DNA of 64,000 nt. It comes from Chondrilla cf. caribensis. Taxonomy: Eukaryota > Porifera > Demospongiae > Chondrillida > Chondrillidae. Every line of letters starts with the position of its first letter. Positions within the stretch are counted from its first letter, which is position 1. The stretch lies in the NCBI GenBank assembly GCA_964020155.1, contig OZ026553.1:1236979-1300978 (forward strand), read 5' to 3'. Below the pieces are notes generated by a model. That model was not told the DNA's origin and did no database searches. It saw only the letters and a program-made list of their open reading frames with translations. Position numbers and translations under genes: made by a program. This document shows positions 21,113 through 34,000 of the stretch, piece after piece.

Positions 21113-21298
21113 TAGTATCCTGTATACATTGTATATAGTATCCTGACATATCCCAACACACTGTATATGTAGTATCCTGACATATTCTGACACCCTATAT
21201 ATAGTATCCTGACATATCCTGACACCCTGTATATAGTATCCTGACATATCCTGACACCCTGTATATAGTATCCTGACATATCCTGACACCCTGTATAT
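21113..21298. repeat. ~30-bp tandem repeat, ~6 copies
   Basis: The unit TATAGTATCCTGACATATCC + TGACACCCTG repeats in the first intron of the NCAPH2-like gene. It is flanked by two copies of AGACACTACTGCCAAACATT (21081 and 21337). Confidence 0.9.
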
Positions 21299-21321
21299 CC
21301 CTTATTGTTATTCTGTGTCAG

Positions 21322-21401
21322 GTTTCAATGTGTCTGTAGACACTACTGCCAAACATTCAGGACTTGTACAAAGTTATGAGGAACTGGTCAGGGACTATGT
21401 G
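21322..21401 (+). CDS. NCAPH2: NCAPH2-like exon a
   Basis: The acceptor TGTGTCAG and the donor GTG|GTGAGT bound it. It encodes FNVSVDTTAKHSGLVQ then SYEELVRDYV, the conserved entry into the NCAPH2 C-terminal domain. Phase 1 in, 0 out. Confidence 0.8.
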
Positions 21402-21978
21402 GTGAGTGGTCCTCACATTCACTGTGGACTTGTGTGCACTGCATACTAACAATTGTACTGTAGTACTTATGTGCACCATAGCAATCACACACAACTGAAC
21501 ATCTTCCCTACATAAGGCTGCTGTACAATCACCCATACTGTGTACATTCCACTGCTAGCCCAAACATGGATCATATGTTTGTATTCACATACATACATGT
21601 GTTGTGTACAGTGGATGTCTTTGTGTATTCCATTCATCCTTACTACATCCAATACTGAAACTACCCCTTCATCTGTACATTATGTGCAATACCTACCTGT
21701 TCATGTTTGTACACATACTCTGTGGGCTCCCTACTGCACAGTAACAAGGCTCAGCACCACACAGGGTGTGTTTGGTGTGGAGAAGGAATATTTTGTATAC
21801 AAGGTATTCCTAACATGCTACAGGAGCAGACCCTAGTACAAGCTCACACCTATGCTCAAGAAACTGACCTGTCGAAGAGAGTTCAGGAATGGGACGATCG
21901 TATCAGACCACAACTCCAGGAAGAGGTGAGCTGTTGTGTACGTGTGGACGTATGCATGTAGTACGTGCATGCACGCAT

Positions 21979-22034
<56 letters not shown>

Positions 22035-23915
22035 TGCGTTCTCTAGAGTCTTGAGACCACATTATAGCCCCTTTTACACTAGAGCTTTAAAGCGGTTCGT
22101 GAAGCGCTTTAAACTAAATCGCTTTAACTCGCGAGTGTGTAAACGCGTTAAAGCGATTACGAAATCGATTTAAGTAAACCACCTACGGAGGTGGTTTGAA
22201 GTCGGTTCGAAGTCGGTTTAAAATGAAGCGCTTCGAGTGTAAATGATTTTCGTAGGTTATATCGCTTTAAAAGCAGATAATCGGAGTATTTTGGCATCTT
22301 ATTGTGCTTTATAATCTTCTACCCGTCATGTTAGGCTCATTAAAAGTTGTATCCATAAGTATGACAGCGAAAATGAACTTTTTGAAGCTTAAAATAGATG
22401 TAGTCGCTTCCCGCCGTAAAATATCAACATAAAATGTATTCGGTTGTTTGCTAACCCTTCATTTACGAAGAATAACTGGTGACGTTAAGGAGAAAAAGAC
22501 AAAATGTGGGTATTATCGGTTATTTCAAATCTGAAACTCTAGTATTTTGCAGAAACTTCGCGGAAACCGATTTAAATCGCTCCAGCGTTTACATTCCTCG
22601 AAGCGCAAATCGCTTTCTAAACCGGTTATTCGTAATATGTGTAAACGCACCAAACCGGTTTAGTTAAACCAGTTACAGAAGCGATTTAACGGAATCGCTT
22701 TAAGATTTCTCTAGTGTAAAAGGGGCTTATATAATATGACAGGATGTTTACAATAACAGGTCTCACAGTTAGTAAACACACATATCAGTCTGTTCTGCAG
22801 TGTCTCCTGGCTGCAGTGGCTAACTCAATACTCTCAACACTAGCCTGGCTAACAGGTCTCACAGTTATCAGTCTGTTCTGCAGCGTCTGTTCACATCTTC
22901 ATTTGTTCATTTGTCTTATTTCTCCACAGGACAGTCATCCTCCATTTGATATACACACCTACGGCTCTCAGATAGTAGAGGATCTAGATCAGTCCATGCA
23001 ACAAACAGGTAAACTACTATAGCATGTACCTGGGAAGTAGGAGTGTTACTGTGAATATGTGTGTACAGACTCAGGGTTTGTGTTGGGGTGTTTCCAGGGG
23101 CATTATTGCTGAGTCAGCATTCACACATGTATCACTGTACATCTGTGTATGTACAGTACATGTTGTGTGTGTACCTCTCTCAAGTGGTCTTCTAATTTTC
23201 CTTCTGTAGAATCTGAATGGATTCCATTTGGAGATCTTGTTTGTGGGAAAAACCGTTATGACATATGTCGGACATTTTCAGCCATGTTACAGCTGGTGAG
23301 TGAGCGAGTACATCAGGTACACACTCCTACTACCATCTCTCATGTACACACTCCTACTACCATCTCTCATGTACACACTCCTTCTACCATCTCTCACGTA
23401 CACACTCCTACTACCATCTCTCATGTACACACTCCTACTACCATCTCTCATGTACACACTCCTTCTACCATCTCTCACGTACACACTCCTACTACCATCT
23501 CTCATGTACACACTCCTACTACCATCTCTCGTGTACACACTCCTACTACCATCTCTCGTGTACACACTCCTACTACCATCTCTCGTGTACACACTCCTAC
23601 TACCATCTCTCATGTACACACTCCTACTACCATCTCTCATGTACACCCTCCTACTACCATCTCTCATGTACACACTCCTACTACCATCTCTCATGTACAC
23701 ACTCCTACTGCCATCTCTCATGTACACACTCCTACTACCATCTCTCACAGGCTAACAACTACAATATTAAGATTGATGCTGCTGGTGGAGAAGATGAGGG
23801 AGAGGATACACTCTCTTTGCAGTTGATTTCAAAGAAACTTGTTTTTGAAGATATTTTGGATTTCAGAGCTCCTTCTGTGTTTACACCTGACAATGATGAT
23901 CACCTAGATGACTGA
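21322..23915 (+). CDS. NCAPH2: Condensin-II subunit H2 (NCAPH2)-like, C-terminal exons (span)
   Basis: Exons 21322-21401, 21824-21925, 22930-23008, 23210-23295 and 23751-23915 join with consistent phases (1-0, 0-0, 0-1, 1-0, 0-stop). They encode ~170 residues. The order of motifs matches the kleisin NCAPH2 C-terminus: SYEELVRDYV, AQETDLSKRVQEWDDRI, HPPFDIHTYG, EWIPFGDLVCGKNRYDICR, DTLSLQLISKK. NCAPH2 bridges the SMC2/SMC4 heads of condensin II in the nucleus; this C-terminal region binds the SMC head. The N-terminal and middle exons are not found upstream; similar middle exons occur at 59-64 kb. So this is either a 5'-deleted paralog or a rearranged gene. Confidence 0.85.
21824..21925 (+). 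CDS. NCAPH2: NCAPH2-like exon b
   Basis: 34 codons, phase 0 in and 0 out. Encodes HTYAQETDLSKRVQEWDDRI, a strongly conserved NCAPH2 helix. Bounded by GCTACAG and GAAGAG|GTGAGC. Confidence 0.88.
21978..22032. repeat. (CA)n microsatellite
   Basis: CA run in the intron, followed by a sequence family also seen after other CA runs at 37 and 43.6 kb. Confidence 0.97.
22066..22727. mobile_element. MITE with 19-bp perfect TIR, unclassified
   Basis: The ends are AGCCCCTTTTACACTAGAG, perfectly inverted. TAT flanks both sides. The interior is rich in palindromic CGATTT/AAATCG motifs. A related locus at 43610-43640 lacks it and reads straight through, giving an empty site. No transposase remnant was recognised. 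Confidence 0.88.
22744..22890. repeat. Dispersed repeat linked to CA microsatellites
   Basis: AACAGGTCTCACAGTTAGTA, CAGTCTGTTCTGCAG and TGGCTGCAGTGGCTAACTCA recur next to CA runs at 37.04 kb and 43.62 kb. The first phrase occurs twice here. Confidence 0.75.
22930..23008 (+). CDS. NCAPH2: NCAPH2-like exon c
   Basis: Acceptor CTCCACAG, donor AACAG|GTAAAC, phase 0 in and 1 out. DSHPPFDIHTYGSQIVEDL matches the conserved PFDIHxYG motif of NCAPH2. Confidence 0.9.
23210..23295 (+). CDS. NCAPH2: NCAPH2-like exon d
   Basis: Acceptor CTTCTGTAG, donor CAGCTG|GTGAGT, phase 1 in and 0 out. Encodes ESEWIPFGDLVCGKNRYDIC then RTFSAMLQL, the family's E/W..F..LV.G....VCR..LA.LQL motif. Confidence 0.88.
23312..23750. 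repeat. 27-bp minisatellite, ~16 copies, in NCAPH2 intron
   Basis: The unit TACACACTCCTACTACCATC + TCTCATG repeats with point variants. It fills the intron from just after the donor to the acceptor. Because 27 is divisible by 3 it gives long repetitive open frames on both strands; these are artefacts. Confidence 0.95.
23751..23915 (+). CDS. NCAPH2: NCAPH2-like terminal exon
   Basis: The acceptor CTCTCACAG, partly formed from the minisatellite unit, precedes 23751. The 54 codons contain DTLSLQLISKKLVFEDILDF and end DDHLDD-stop. The TMSLRLL-like strand and the RAPS near the end match the NCAPH2 C-terminus. Confidence 0.85.
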   Translation, partial: ANNYNIKIDAAGGEDEGEDTLSLQLISKKLVFEDILDFRAPSVFTPDNDDHLDD

Positions 23916-24742
23916 TTGGAATAATAATAATTATTATTGTAGTGTTCAACTAATAATAGTGAATAATTGCATAATATTGGTATATTGTATGTATATTATA
24001 ATAATGTTATTATAATATTCACAGATTTCAAGACTGTGTGATAACAGTACAAGTACACTGTGATAGCTATTGTGTTTCTTAAACCATTGTTAAGTAATAA
24101 GGCCCAACTAAAAAGAAAACAAATGCTACATACTCAAAAATAATGATTATTCCAAAGATCATATTTTGTGCATATTATTATATGAATACAATGTCATATA
24201 TAATATAATGTATGCACGTATATTATATTATAATTATATTATTATTATATAACTTCGAATTCTCTATATATATAATATAATATCATATATATGATGGATA
24301 ACATTAATATTATTATTATACGTATATTATATAGCGTAATTTTAATTTCATTATATGTAATACAATATTATTATTATTATTTTAATAATAATGCAAACCG
24401 CTCAAATTTATAATTATACATACAAATTAATTAATTTTTCCCATTAATCATAATAATACATACTTCAATTAGTATAACAGAGAAAAATAAACACTACTAC
24501 TAATAATGATAATAATACACAATGTCATAATTTTATAATAACAATAATGATAAAGATAATGATAATAATAGCAATAACGATGATGACACACAGTAATAAT
24601 ACTACTACCAAACCAGTAATACTAACCCAACACTACATGTGACATGACTACAATACTACAATCTCATGTACATACAGGATGTACGGAATAAGGTGACCAT
24701 GACAACAGTACATTGTAATCACAGGAGAAGTGGTAAACAGTG
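23916..24742. other. AT-rich convergent intergenic region
   Basis: This lies between the 3' ends of the NCAPH2-like (+) and GTPase-Death (-) genes. It is extremely AT-rich, with ATAATA-type simple repeats, and holds no gene. Confidence 0.7.
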
Positions 24743-25038
24743 TCATTTCTTCTGTCCAGTACTCCATGTCGGCTCTTTGGAGGCTTTCTTCTCCAAGCTT
24801 TCAGCGACGTTCTTCCCAAAAGTATCTTCAACATTCTTCAATAGAAACCTCCAGGTTGGAGGGAAGGACTGTCCTGATCTACCGTCCCTCCAGTATTGCA
24901 GGGCTAGTAGACCACCAAGTGGATCTGTACGGTAAGCCTGAACATGGTTGACAGGAACCCCCAAACCAATTGCCAGGAATTGCCAGACTGGTTGGTCTGA
25001 TAAAACCTTGCTCAGACCAACATCTGATGGAGTCAGAC
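24743..25038 (-). CDS. Terminal exon: Death domain
   Basis: The acceptor CATCACAG precedes 25038 (phase 1) and the stop is 24743-24745. The ~97 residues contain WQFLAIGLGVPVNHVQAYR, LALQYWRDGRSGQSFPPTWR and FLLKNVEDTFGKNVAESLEK. This is the six-helix Death-domain pattern with its conserved Trp and LGVP. It would mediate homotypic protein contacts. Confidence 0.85.
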
Positions 25039-28000
25039 CTGTGATGATGGAATCAGAGATGTAATATTATTGCTGTATGCTCTGACCAACAGACACTGAC
25101 TGTATCTCACTAGTACTCACTGTAGAACTCCAGACTCTGAAAGTGTTGAGAGGGGGAGGTATCCCCTGCAGAGGTACTGGGTGGCTGTGGTATGTTGCCA
25201 GTTGACATGGGTGCTGCAAAATCATAAGTTCAGATATTTCACATGCATGATAGCAATCCGATATTCAAATATACAATACAAACTTCAAATAATAGCAATT
25301 TTCTATAAACTAGTTTTCTACTACCAGCCAAGCTGTTATACAAGTTGCATGTGCGTGAAATGCGGTGGCAATAAAATCTAATAAAAGTAATAATCTCACC
25401 TGATGCAATGTCTTGTCTTTTGGGAATGGAAATGGAATTAGTGGAGGAAGGAGATCTTTTCCTCTGTGTCACTGTAAGTACAAACAGGTACACCAATACT
25501 CACTCAGGTTCACATGTCAGAATACTGTTGTGAGGACTCTTAATACATGTTACATGTAACTGTAGACACAACACAGAGTGAAAGATATGGGCCTGTAACC
25601 ACTCACATTAGAACACACAATACACGACCAATACATAGGTCACCAGACAGGTAGGGTCACAAAAGTATGCTCACAATATATCAGATTCCAGCAGAGAAGT
25701 GTACTATGACAAAGATCACAAACCAGTGCATGAAACAAACAAATGAATTCACACAAACAACGAGAATTGCATACATTTGGGGCCTTTCAAGATGGCTTCC
25801 AAGACTCCATCACATTTCTCCACATACATTTCTTCACACTCGCGTGACAAACAGTGAATGGTCAGATCTTCAGGATTCAACAGGGCAAGATGGTCTTTCT
25901 TCTCAGATACAGGGCAGAGGGTACACAGACGGCAGAGAATCACTGAGCAGAGCTGACTCTTCTGGTAGAGGTTGGAATAGGCCTCTTCCATGGAATGCTT
26001 GAGGTCCTCAATGATGACATTGCAGTCCAGTGGTGACCACTGATAGTCGCTGTCTCTACCTTTCAGAGAAGGAGCGATGTGGACTGAAATATGGTCGATA
26101 CGGTCCACAACTTGAATATTGTAGGGGAATTGAGTGTGCTTGTGACTCAGAGGCTTTTTGCGGAAAGTGATGGCATCTCGACAACGAGGAGTGGCTTTTC
26201 CTTGACCTACGTCAAGACCATACCCATCACTACGACGCTTCATGACACTCACTACACAGTGGGGGAAGATGCCCTGGGGAACATAATAATCCCTAGGGTC
26301 TTCAGTGGCGATAGTGAGTGCCAGTGATGGTATGGGGCTCTGGCTTGTGGTGGGAGCATGGTCTTTGCGTGGAGGCAGGATGGAAGGAATGAATAGCTGA
26401 AGTGGGTCTTGTGATACTTCAGCTGCCAATCCCCACCTCACTAGGCAGTTGAGCAAGAACGATCGAAATCTTGAAAACGATCCCAGTGTGTCTGGGACTC
26501 CCAATATGGAGAGGGACTCAGCAGTGAGCTCTCCACTTCTTTGAAGCTTCTCTAAAGAATCCACTTGGCCGAATGTCAAATTCTGGTCAGGATTGTCCAC
26601 ATCACGAAATGGGACTTCGAGGATACGTGAGACTTGCTGATAAAGGACATCTGGCTTTGTGAAGACAGGAGACTGGTGTAGGCTGTCTCCACTGTCTGGA
26701 TCCACAGTGATGTGGTCAATGGTGGGGCAGCTGAATATGCCAAGCATATGAAAGGTGCTCAGCATGGCAAGAAACTCCTCGTGCGATGACACAAGCTTGT
26801 CCTGAGTACACAGGATCTTGAGATCCTGGTACGTCATCACAGAGAGGGCGGGATCATCAGTCGACCAGAAGGTCAACTGGCACTGGAGCCACAAAAGTGG
26901 CAAACTGATCTTGAACTTGGATTCGGCCTTAGATACAGCTTGACGCAACTCCTTGACACCAGTGCAGGAAGGATCAAGGCTTTCTACCATCACCACTTGT
27001 CGTCGAGTGTGCCTCCAGGTTGACATATGGCAACAGTTGGATCTTAGTAGCTCTGAAGCCTCCTTCTCATCTTGGGACTGCTGGCTCTTCCTCGATCCAA
27101 CAACAATAACAGGGAGGACATCATCTGATTCGAAGGTGATGCTGTCACTCAGTCGATTCTTCAGTTCCTGTTCCATCCTCAGGAACTTCTCCTTGCAGTG
27201 CTGAAGGGTGTGAAACGAGCGCTTGATCAAATCCATATTGGTCTGGGTAGTATTCGGTATGCTTGTAGTGGGGAAATCAGAGGGCTTGCGATACGTCATT
27301 TCTGGGTAGGCGAGGAGGCCCTCACAAGAATTGAAAAGGAGGAAATAAAGGCTTCGGGAAGTGGCGAGCATTGGATGTAGATCGAAGAAAGCTGGCTGTC
27401 CACCGCTGTCGATGACGTGTATAAGGCGAACGTTGTTCAAGTGCTTACGACCGGTTGTACGGGAGAGGTTTCGACGAACTCTTTCTCTTACCTTGGAGAA
27501 CACAGGACGAATACGACTGTCTTCTTCCATTGGTACTGATGGTGCAGGTGGAGTGGAAGGTACCTTTGGTTCTGTGACCTGCTTTGTGTCCTGCAATGTA
27601 AGGCCTGCCGTATCACCATGGGAACTCCTGGAGATCAGGGTTGCCACTTCAGTGCGCTGGTGAGGTGTGTACAATTGACTCGGGCGGGGTTCATATTTCT
27701 CCTCTGCGATAGTCGTGTGCAGTGCGGATTGGAGTTGTTCCCTGTCAAGCTTGTTCCACGTCAGTTCTCCTTCCATGAAGCACTCCAGGACTACCTCTGC
27801 GGCAGTTGAAACTGGAGTGCTTTCAGAAGTGGTTTCAAACTCACCGGACAGAGCTTTTTTGAGTTGTGACTTCCCCGCCTCAGGTGGTCCAAGTGTGACG
27901 CATTTTATGATCTCAACTTGTACTGAACCACCTTGCTCACTGGCAGCTACATGGGATTAGATATGAGTAGGTGTATTTAAGTAGATAGTTAGTTGTTCCG

Positions 28001-31000
28001 TAAACATAATCAAATTACAACATAATTTCCATATTCTGCGCTATACTGCAAAAAGGAAACGATCATTTCTATTAGCATTTTCATTTAACAGATAAGTGTT
28101 ACCGCATAAGGGATAACTGTTAACGGATATCCGCTAATCACATTTATTTCGGGAAATCGTGAATTTTAACAGTTTTCAGTTAACGATTATCAGTTAGTGT
28201 TATGTTTCTTGCACTGTGCTGTACGGTACTAATCATACAAAACTGAACGTTCTACGGGCGTACCCATAGTGTGAAAACGGCCGTGAAACGGGTACGGGTA
28301 CGGGCGTACCCGTACCCGTACCCGTTTCACGGCCGTCTTACCGTAATCGACACCTCGTTTATTGTTACGTATGCGTTAATTTTTACAATGAAGTGCTATT
28401 TCGAAACGATCTTTCTGCGTACGTACGTACGTTCTTCTCCCGTCATGAGTGTTCCTCGGAGTATCGTGGATAGCGAGGTGTCATACGATTTGCTCTTAAG
28501 TAGTTGTTGGAGTTCGACCGCGGTCGTTTCGTCGTCTTCTGCGTAGCTTTTTCTCGAACGACAACAAAAGAGAATTCGCTGTTTCACGTAACTCGAATAA
28601 ACCATCTTCTAACGAACTATAACACGATGAAAAGGAGATACGTAGGTGTTACTCTAGGTATCACTACGTAGGTGTACATTTTTTGCAATCGTCAAGTTCG
28701 GCAAACGGCCGTTCCCGTTTATTGGGTACGGGTACGGAACGGGTACGGGTACGCCCGTTCCGTACCCGTAGAACGTTCAGTTTTATATGATTAGTACCGT
28801 ATATGATGTATACTGGATTCAAAGTAGAGCACCTTTGCAGTATTAGCAGCTGCTTAAAATGCATTTCAAGATGGAATTAATTTGAATGAATACTACAATT
28901 TGAATAGTAAGTAATTGTAACAGGATGGATATCAGATTGTGTGATGGAGGGTAATCTGGTTTTGCACAGAAATTATTTATGTAGTGCAATCCATGTCAGC
29001 CAATGCCACATTTCTAATTCTGTCAAACCAGCAGAAACACAAAAATTCCCACTAAAAAGAAAGTCCCACATACAACAAGATGGTTATCCAGTTATGCAAT
29101 GGGATGGCTAGATTATCTGGTTGAACAATGACATCATTATCAGATTGTCCAACAGGATGGTTAGGCTATAGGATAATAGTAGCGAATACTCCCACATACC
29201 ACATATGGTACAATTCATTAAAAACTGAACACCTACATATAGTATGTACATACTCAAGGATATTGTTCAGTTTTATTTCTAGGACCAGCTGTACTACAGG
29301 GTTAGCAGTAGTGTATTCCTGCTATCTGTTCCATAAATGATTAGTAATTGTTTCAATATCTCCAGGGTAACCTTTGACCTCCATCCAGAACCAGACTTTT
29401 GGGTGATAGACTCTATTGCGCAATAGACCTTAAATGTGTAGGAAATCCCAGATTTAGATACTTACACACCTTCTTAACTCAAAAGATATACTATTTCAGC
29501 ATAATTACTCCCTTTTCTTTGATGAGGAAGAATCCTCTGATTCATGTAAATCCAATAAACAACTACTCCTCGTGTGCTCTTTATCTCTAGCTAAGTCTTT
29601 ACCTAGCTATGGATTTGTACATTCCTTTTCAAAATGAAACGTATGAACGAACATACGACTTGTGTACGCGTACAGTACCAGTGCTCACACTAACTTTTAG
29701 AAAGTGCCTGGACACTTTGTCTGGATAAAGTCACATTTGACCAGACATTGTCTGGACATTTTGTCTGGATAATGTTATATTAGACCAGACACTCACGAAT
29801 TTTGATCAGATGTGCAAATTTCAAAAAAATTATCGTTTCTTCAACCATAGACATTCTAAATGGTTACATAGTTTAGAGTGTCAATGCTTCAACAATCAAT
29901 CCTTCCAACGAATGCCAAAATGTGCAAATTTCTACGAATTTTATTGTTTCATCAACAATCAATCCTTCGATCAACGTGGGTCTGTAGTTCCTCATCGGCT
30001 GGAGCCTTTCCTTAAACTGAGAACGGATGGCACACTTGAGTGTAGCCACATGGTCACAATCTTCAGCTGCCATTTTGAACTTGAGCCAAATGGAGGTGTC
30101 GGGTTCTTTGTCGTTCTCCACGATCCATTTCTCTACCGTTTTCTTCTGCAAAGAATGTTTCTTGGTCGGCAGATCACCGCAAGGTGCGTCTAGATCGATT
30201 ACTGAGCTCGACTGCAAACCACGCTTACGATGTGAGCATTTGGCCGAGACAAAAGAAATATATCCGGACATTTCCGGAAATCATCTGGAAAATGTCCAGT
30301 GTCCGAATGTAATTTCGAGCACTGAGTACAGATCATGGAAAAGGTAACGTTATAGTCAATCATCCTGTAATCAGTTAACGATAACGGAATATTGGTTAGA
30401 AGTAACGCAATATCCGTTAGCGGTTAATGCGTTAACAGTTCATTCATGTGTTAATCACATGACGTCACTTGTTATGTCTAGAACAAGTGAAAACATACGT
30501 ACTAGAGTTTTCGATCGTGGTTTCTTTACCGCTAAACTTTAGCTTCTCTGCCAGATACATACGCAGTCATCTAAAATCACTCGTTGAAAATCACTCGAAC
30601 AAACTAACTCTTCGAAACGTGCCATGTACATTCTAGGTAGACTTTACATACATGTATGAAAACAGGTTAACTGTTAATTTGTTAATGGTTAACCGTTCAC
30701 CCGTTAACGGAAAGCAGATAAATTTTTTCGGTTAACCTTTAGCACTTAACGGTTCACCGTTACCCTTTCCATGAACCGTACTGTACGTACTTCACAATAA
30801 GTTTGTCAAACAAATGTATCAGTATAGCTGTATTAAACATGGATGGATTAACATATGATAGGCATACACACATTTCTTGACAAAGGTGCATGTATTATTC
30901 GGAAACAGATGATCAAGTATGCATGTAGTATTGGTAGGGGATCAGGGATAGGACTTCCAGTTTTTTCTGACCTGTACCGTAGTAGGTATTAGAGGTTGTG

Positions 31001-34000
31001 TTTAGTACCAGAAGTTACATGTTCATAAGTGTCCACCATATTGAGGGTCCATAACAACAAACAATTAGGTAGTTATTTATACTTATGCTCCACACTCCAG
31101 TCCACCTGGAGGTAGTGTGACCATCACAAATTACACACCTTTTATAAGCTTGGCTTGGAAATTTTCCTCTTGTAGAAGACACTTGCGACCCTACAATAAT
31201 ATAAAATGTACACAATTAAATAACCCAAATGAATTCAAAACTGAGCTAATTACAATCATACACTTGTACATAATATTGTGCATTTGTACATGCAATGTAC
31301 TATTATATGCAATATTACCACGACCTACATCATTTGGGAGGCATTTGGAGTGAATCAAGACACAGCCCATGTAGTGATCAATATGCAGACACATGGGAAT
31401 TTTGACCACAGTCTACCTTAAAGTGTGAAATAGTACACATGTGCACATTGGTGTACATACATGCATTGAAAGGAACCAGGAATATACAGGATACAATGGG
31501 AAATGACAAATTTCATTCTCTTATGTGTGCTCACCAGGGTGTAGCCACACAGGGGAGATACTTACAAGGAATTAACTTGTAGGACAAACACCCACATGTA
31601 TATCACTTGTAATGTGTATGTACTAGTAACAGTATAACTGTCTACTATAGCAAGTTGGTAGGGTGCACTGTGCATGTGCATGGGCTATGTACTGAGGGTT
31701 AGTTCATGGTCTCTTCATAGGAGGAATAGGAAAGTACATGTCAACTAACATACATTGTTGGGATGCTATGAGAAGTGAGGGGTGTTGTGAAATAGGTCTT
31801 CATGACAACATACAGCAAATTCTACATTGGTTGATTTCTACTAACAGGTCATCAAGGGAAAGGTTGTCATTGTTGACTACACAATATGTGTGACTATACA
31901 CACATACATTATAAGAACATGTCTAGCATACTAGAATCACATATCTAAGGTTTCTTCCTGAATATTTCACAAGTGGTAGTCTGTGTTATGTTAGGGGTCA
32001 GGGGACATGGTAAACAGGCTAGGTTTAACAATACACACATCAATTCAAGTACAACCTGAAGGTGAAGGAGACAAACCACTGCTAATGTACACATACATGT
32101 AGCCGTTATGATGGATAGCACTTTTAATGGCTGGTTGGCAGTAAAATTCTCATTGGAAACATTCAGGGTTAGTCACACTTCAAGCAGGCTTGGGGATAGC
32201 TACCCACAGATCATGCTATGTACTACTATGTACATACTGCACACAAATAGGATGTACAAACAACACTAGGTCAGACACTGGAAGGGAATGTTGGTAACTG
32301 TGACAACATCTCCCTGCAACCCTTAGTATTCCTGTACATCATAGATACACATTTCTACACTGCATGCATTCACACTTACTCACACAGTGAATTGAGTAGG
32401 TAAACAAAACATGGGTCAATAGTAGTAATACCTTATCTTGTAGTCTTCTGATGTACTGGTGCCACGTCTCATTCAACACATCTCCAATGTCTCTCTGCAC
32501 ATCAGGTGGTTTCTCCAATTCCAACATCTCCCCTCTCCAGTCAGCCGATGAATACACTCTTTTACACTCATCTTCAGAAATCCAATCCTCCCAGTAGCAC
32601 AGGATCAGTACTACATGTAAAACAGAGGTGATAAGACTGTATCACAAATATCTGATTCAGGTTAATATGATTGACATCATGTCCATAAGATAAACAACTA
32701 TACTTTATTGCCATTTATGTACCTCACATACGTAGCTCTGTGCCCATGAATATCATTAAAATGGTGTTGGTAAGTACAATATAATAAACTACCAATAGGA
32801 ATTCATAATCTGAGGGATTTGAATAATGCATTATTGTAGCCATGGTGAGTTGGTAATGTATCATTCCACCACAGTACATATGTAACTGTTCCAGACAATC
32901 TCAGAATGACTTGGTACAGTACTGGCCACAATAATACCATTGCTGCCTGTGGGTTTACGTATAACCGTCCATGTACCCGAAGCTACTTAACATGTTCCCA
33001 ATGATGTAATGCACAATATCACAAGTAGCCAAGGCATTGTTTGATCATTGCTATATAACCTTGTTGGATGTGAGTGAAATGATGAAAGAAAATAGGAGAA
33101 TGAACATTATCGTCATTGAGTGGAGTACCCATCCTTATGTAGGAACAAGAGAGACTACGAATGTGAAGAAGATTGCAAACCCTGAACTTTATGATGTAGT
33201 GAAGTCAAATTAAGAGGAAATCCTCCTATCAAAACTAGTGGGCCTGCCCTTCTTCCCATCTTGAAGACTGCCTCCAGATTTTTAGTGAACTATCCATCAT
33301 GCAATAGTCTTATTACTTGCATTAATCCCTTCTAAGAAGTATCGTTTTTTAATTGAGCAGTCAAGTTCCCAGCTTGACACTAACCAGCAATTATTTCAAC
33401 ACTTCAATGACAAGACACTGTCTTCAACTAGCATTGCAAAGCAATCACGTGAAGCTACAGTTAGCATGTTTGCTTATATGACACCATTTTACCAAATGAT
33501 TAACACATGGTACCCACAGTAGTAAAAGGAGTGTATGTTTGCGCACTTTAAGTAGAATACATTACTTACGGTCAGTACAGTAGTTGAGCAAACCTTGGTT
33601 ATCCAGGATGTACTGTACTGTGTAAATTTGTACATTGACATTTGTCGTAATTTACAGTCTGACTCAGTTTTAAGATGGAAAAGTGACATGCAAATAAGTG
33701 AATACATGTGTAACTTGCAAGCATATATAGGTTCACATCAACACTTCAGAACACACAGCACAAAGCAGTGACTTGGTATACCTGGTCCAGTACAATGATG
33801 GAATGATGCAGTGAACATGATACAAACCTGCCAATTTCACTTCTACATCAGTTCCACCACTTGCAATAATGAGCCGTAGTAGACGTGTAATGTAGTCTTG
33901 AAAATTACGACCTCGGGCTAATAAGTGGTAATTCTCAAATAAATGAGTGTCTGATGGGAATTGCAATGCTGGTAGATGGTGTGGCTCATCTGGTAACTTC

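Noticed and set aside
23149..23826. 225-codon frame HTPTTISHV repeat and its reverse-strand counterpart
   Set aside because: It is the intronic 27-bp minisatellite running into flanking exons; the NCAPH2 splice sites and phases exclude it.
24666..24951. Plus-strand ORFs opposite the Death domain exon
   Set aside because: Antisense shadows; the minus strand has a clear Death domain with matching splice phases.
27198..27960. Plus-strand ORFs opposite the GTPase exon
   Set aside because: Antisense shadows of the P-loop/G3 coding strand.
29372..29412. Possible exon VYHPKVWFWMEVK of the GTPase gene
   Set aside because: It requires a phase that breaks the join between 31139-31190 and 27946, which fit each other directly; its donor GTTACC is also weak.
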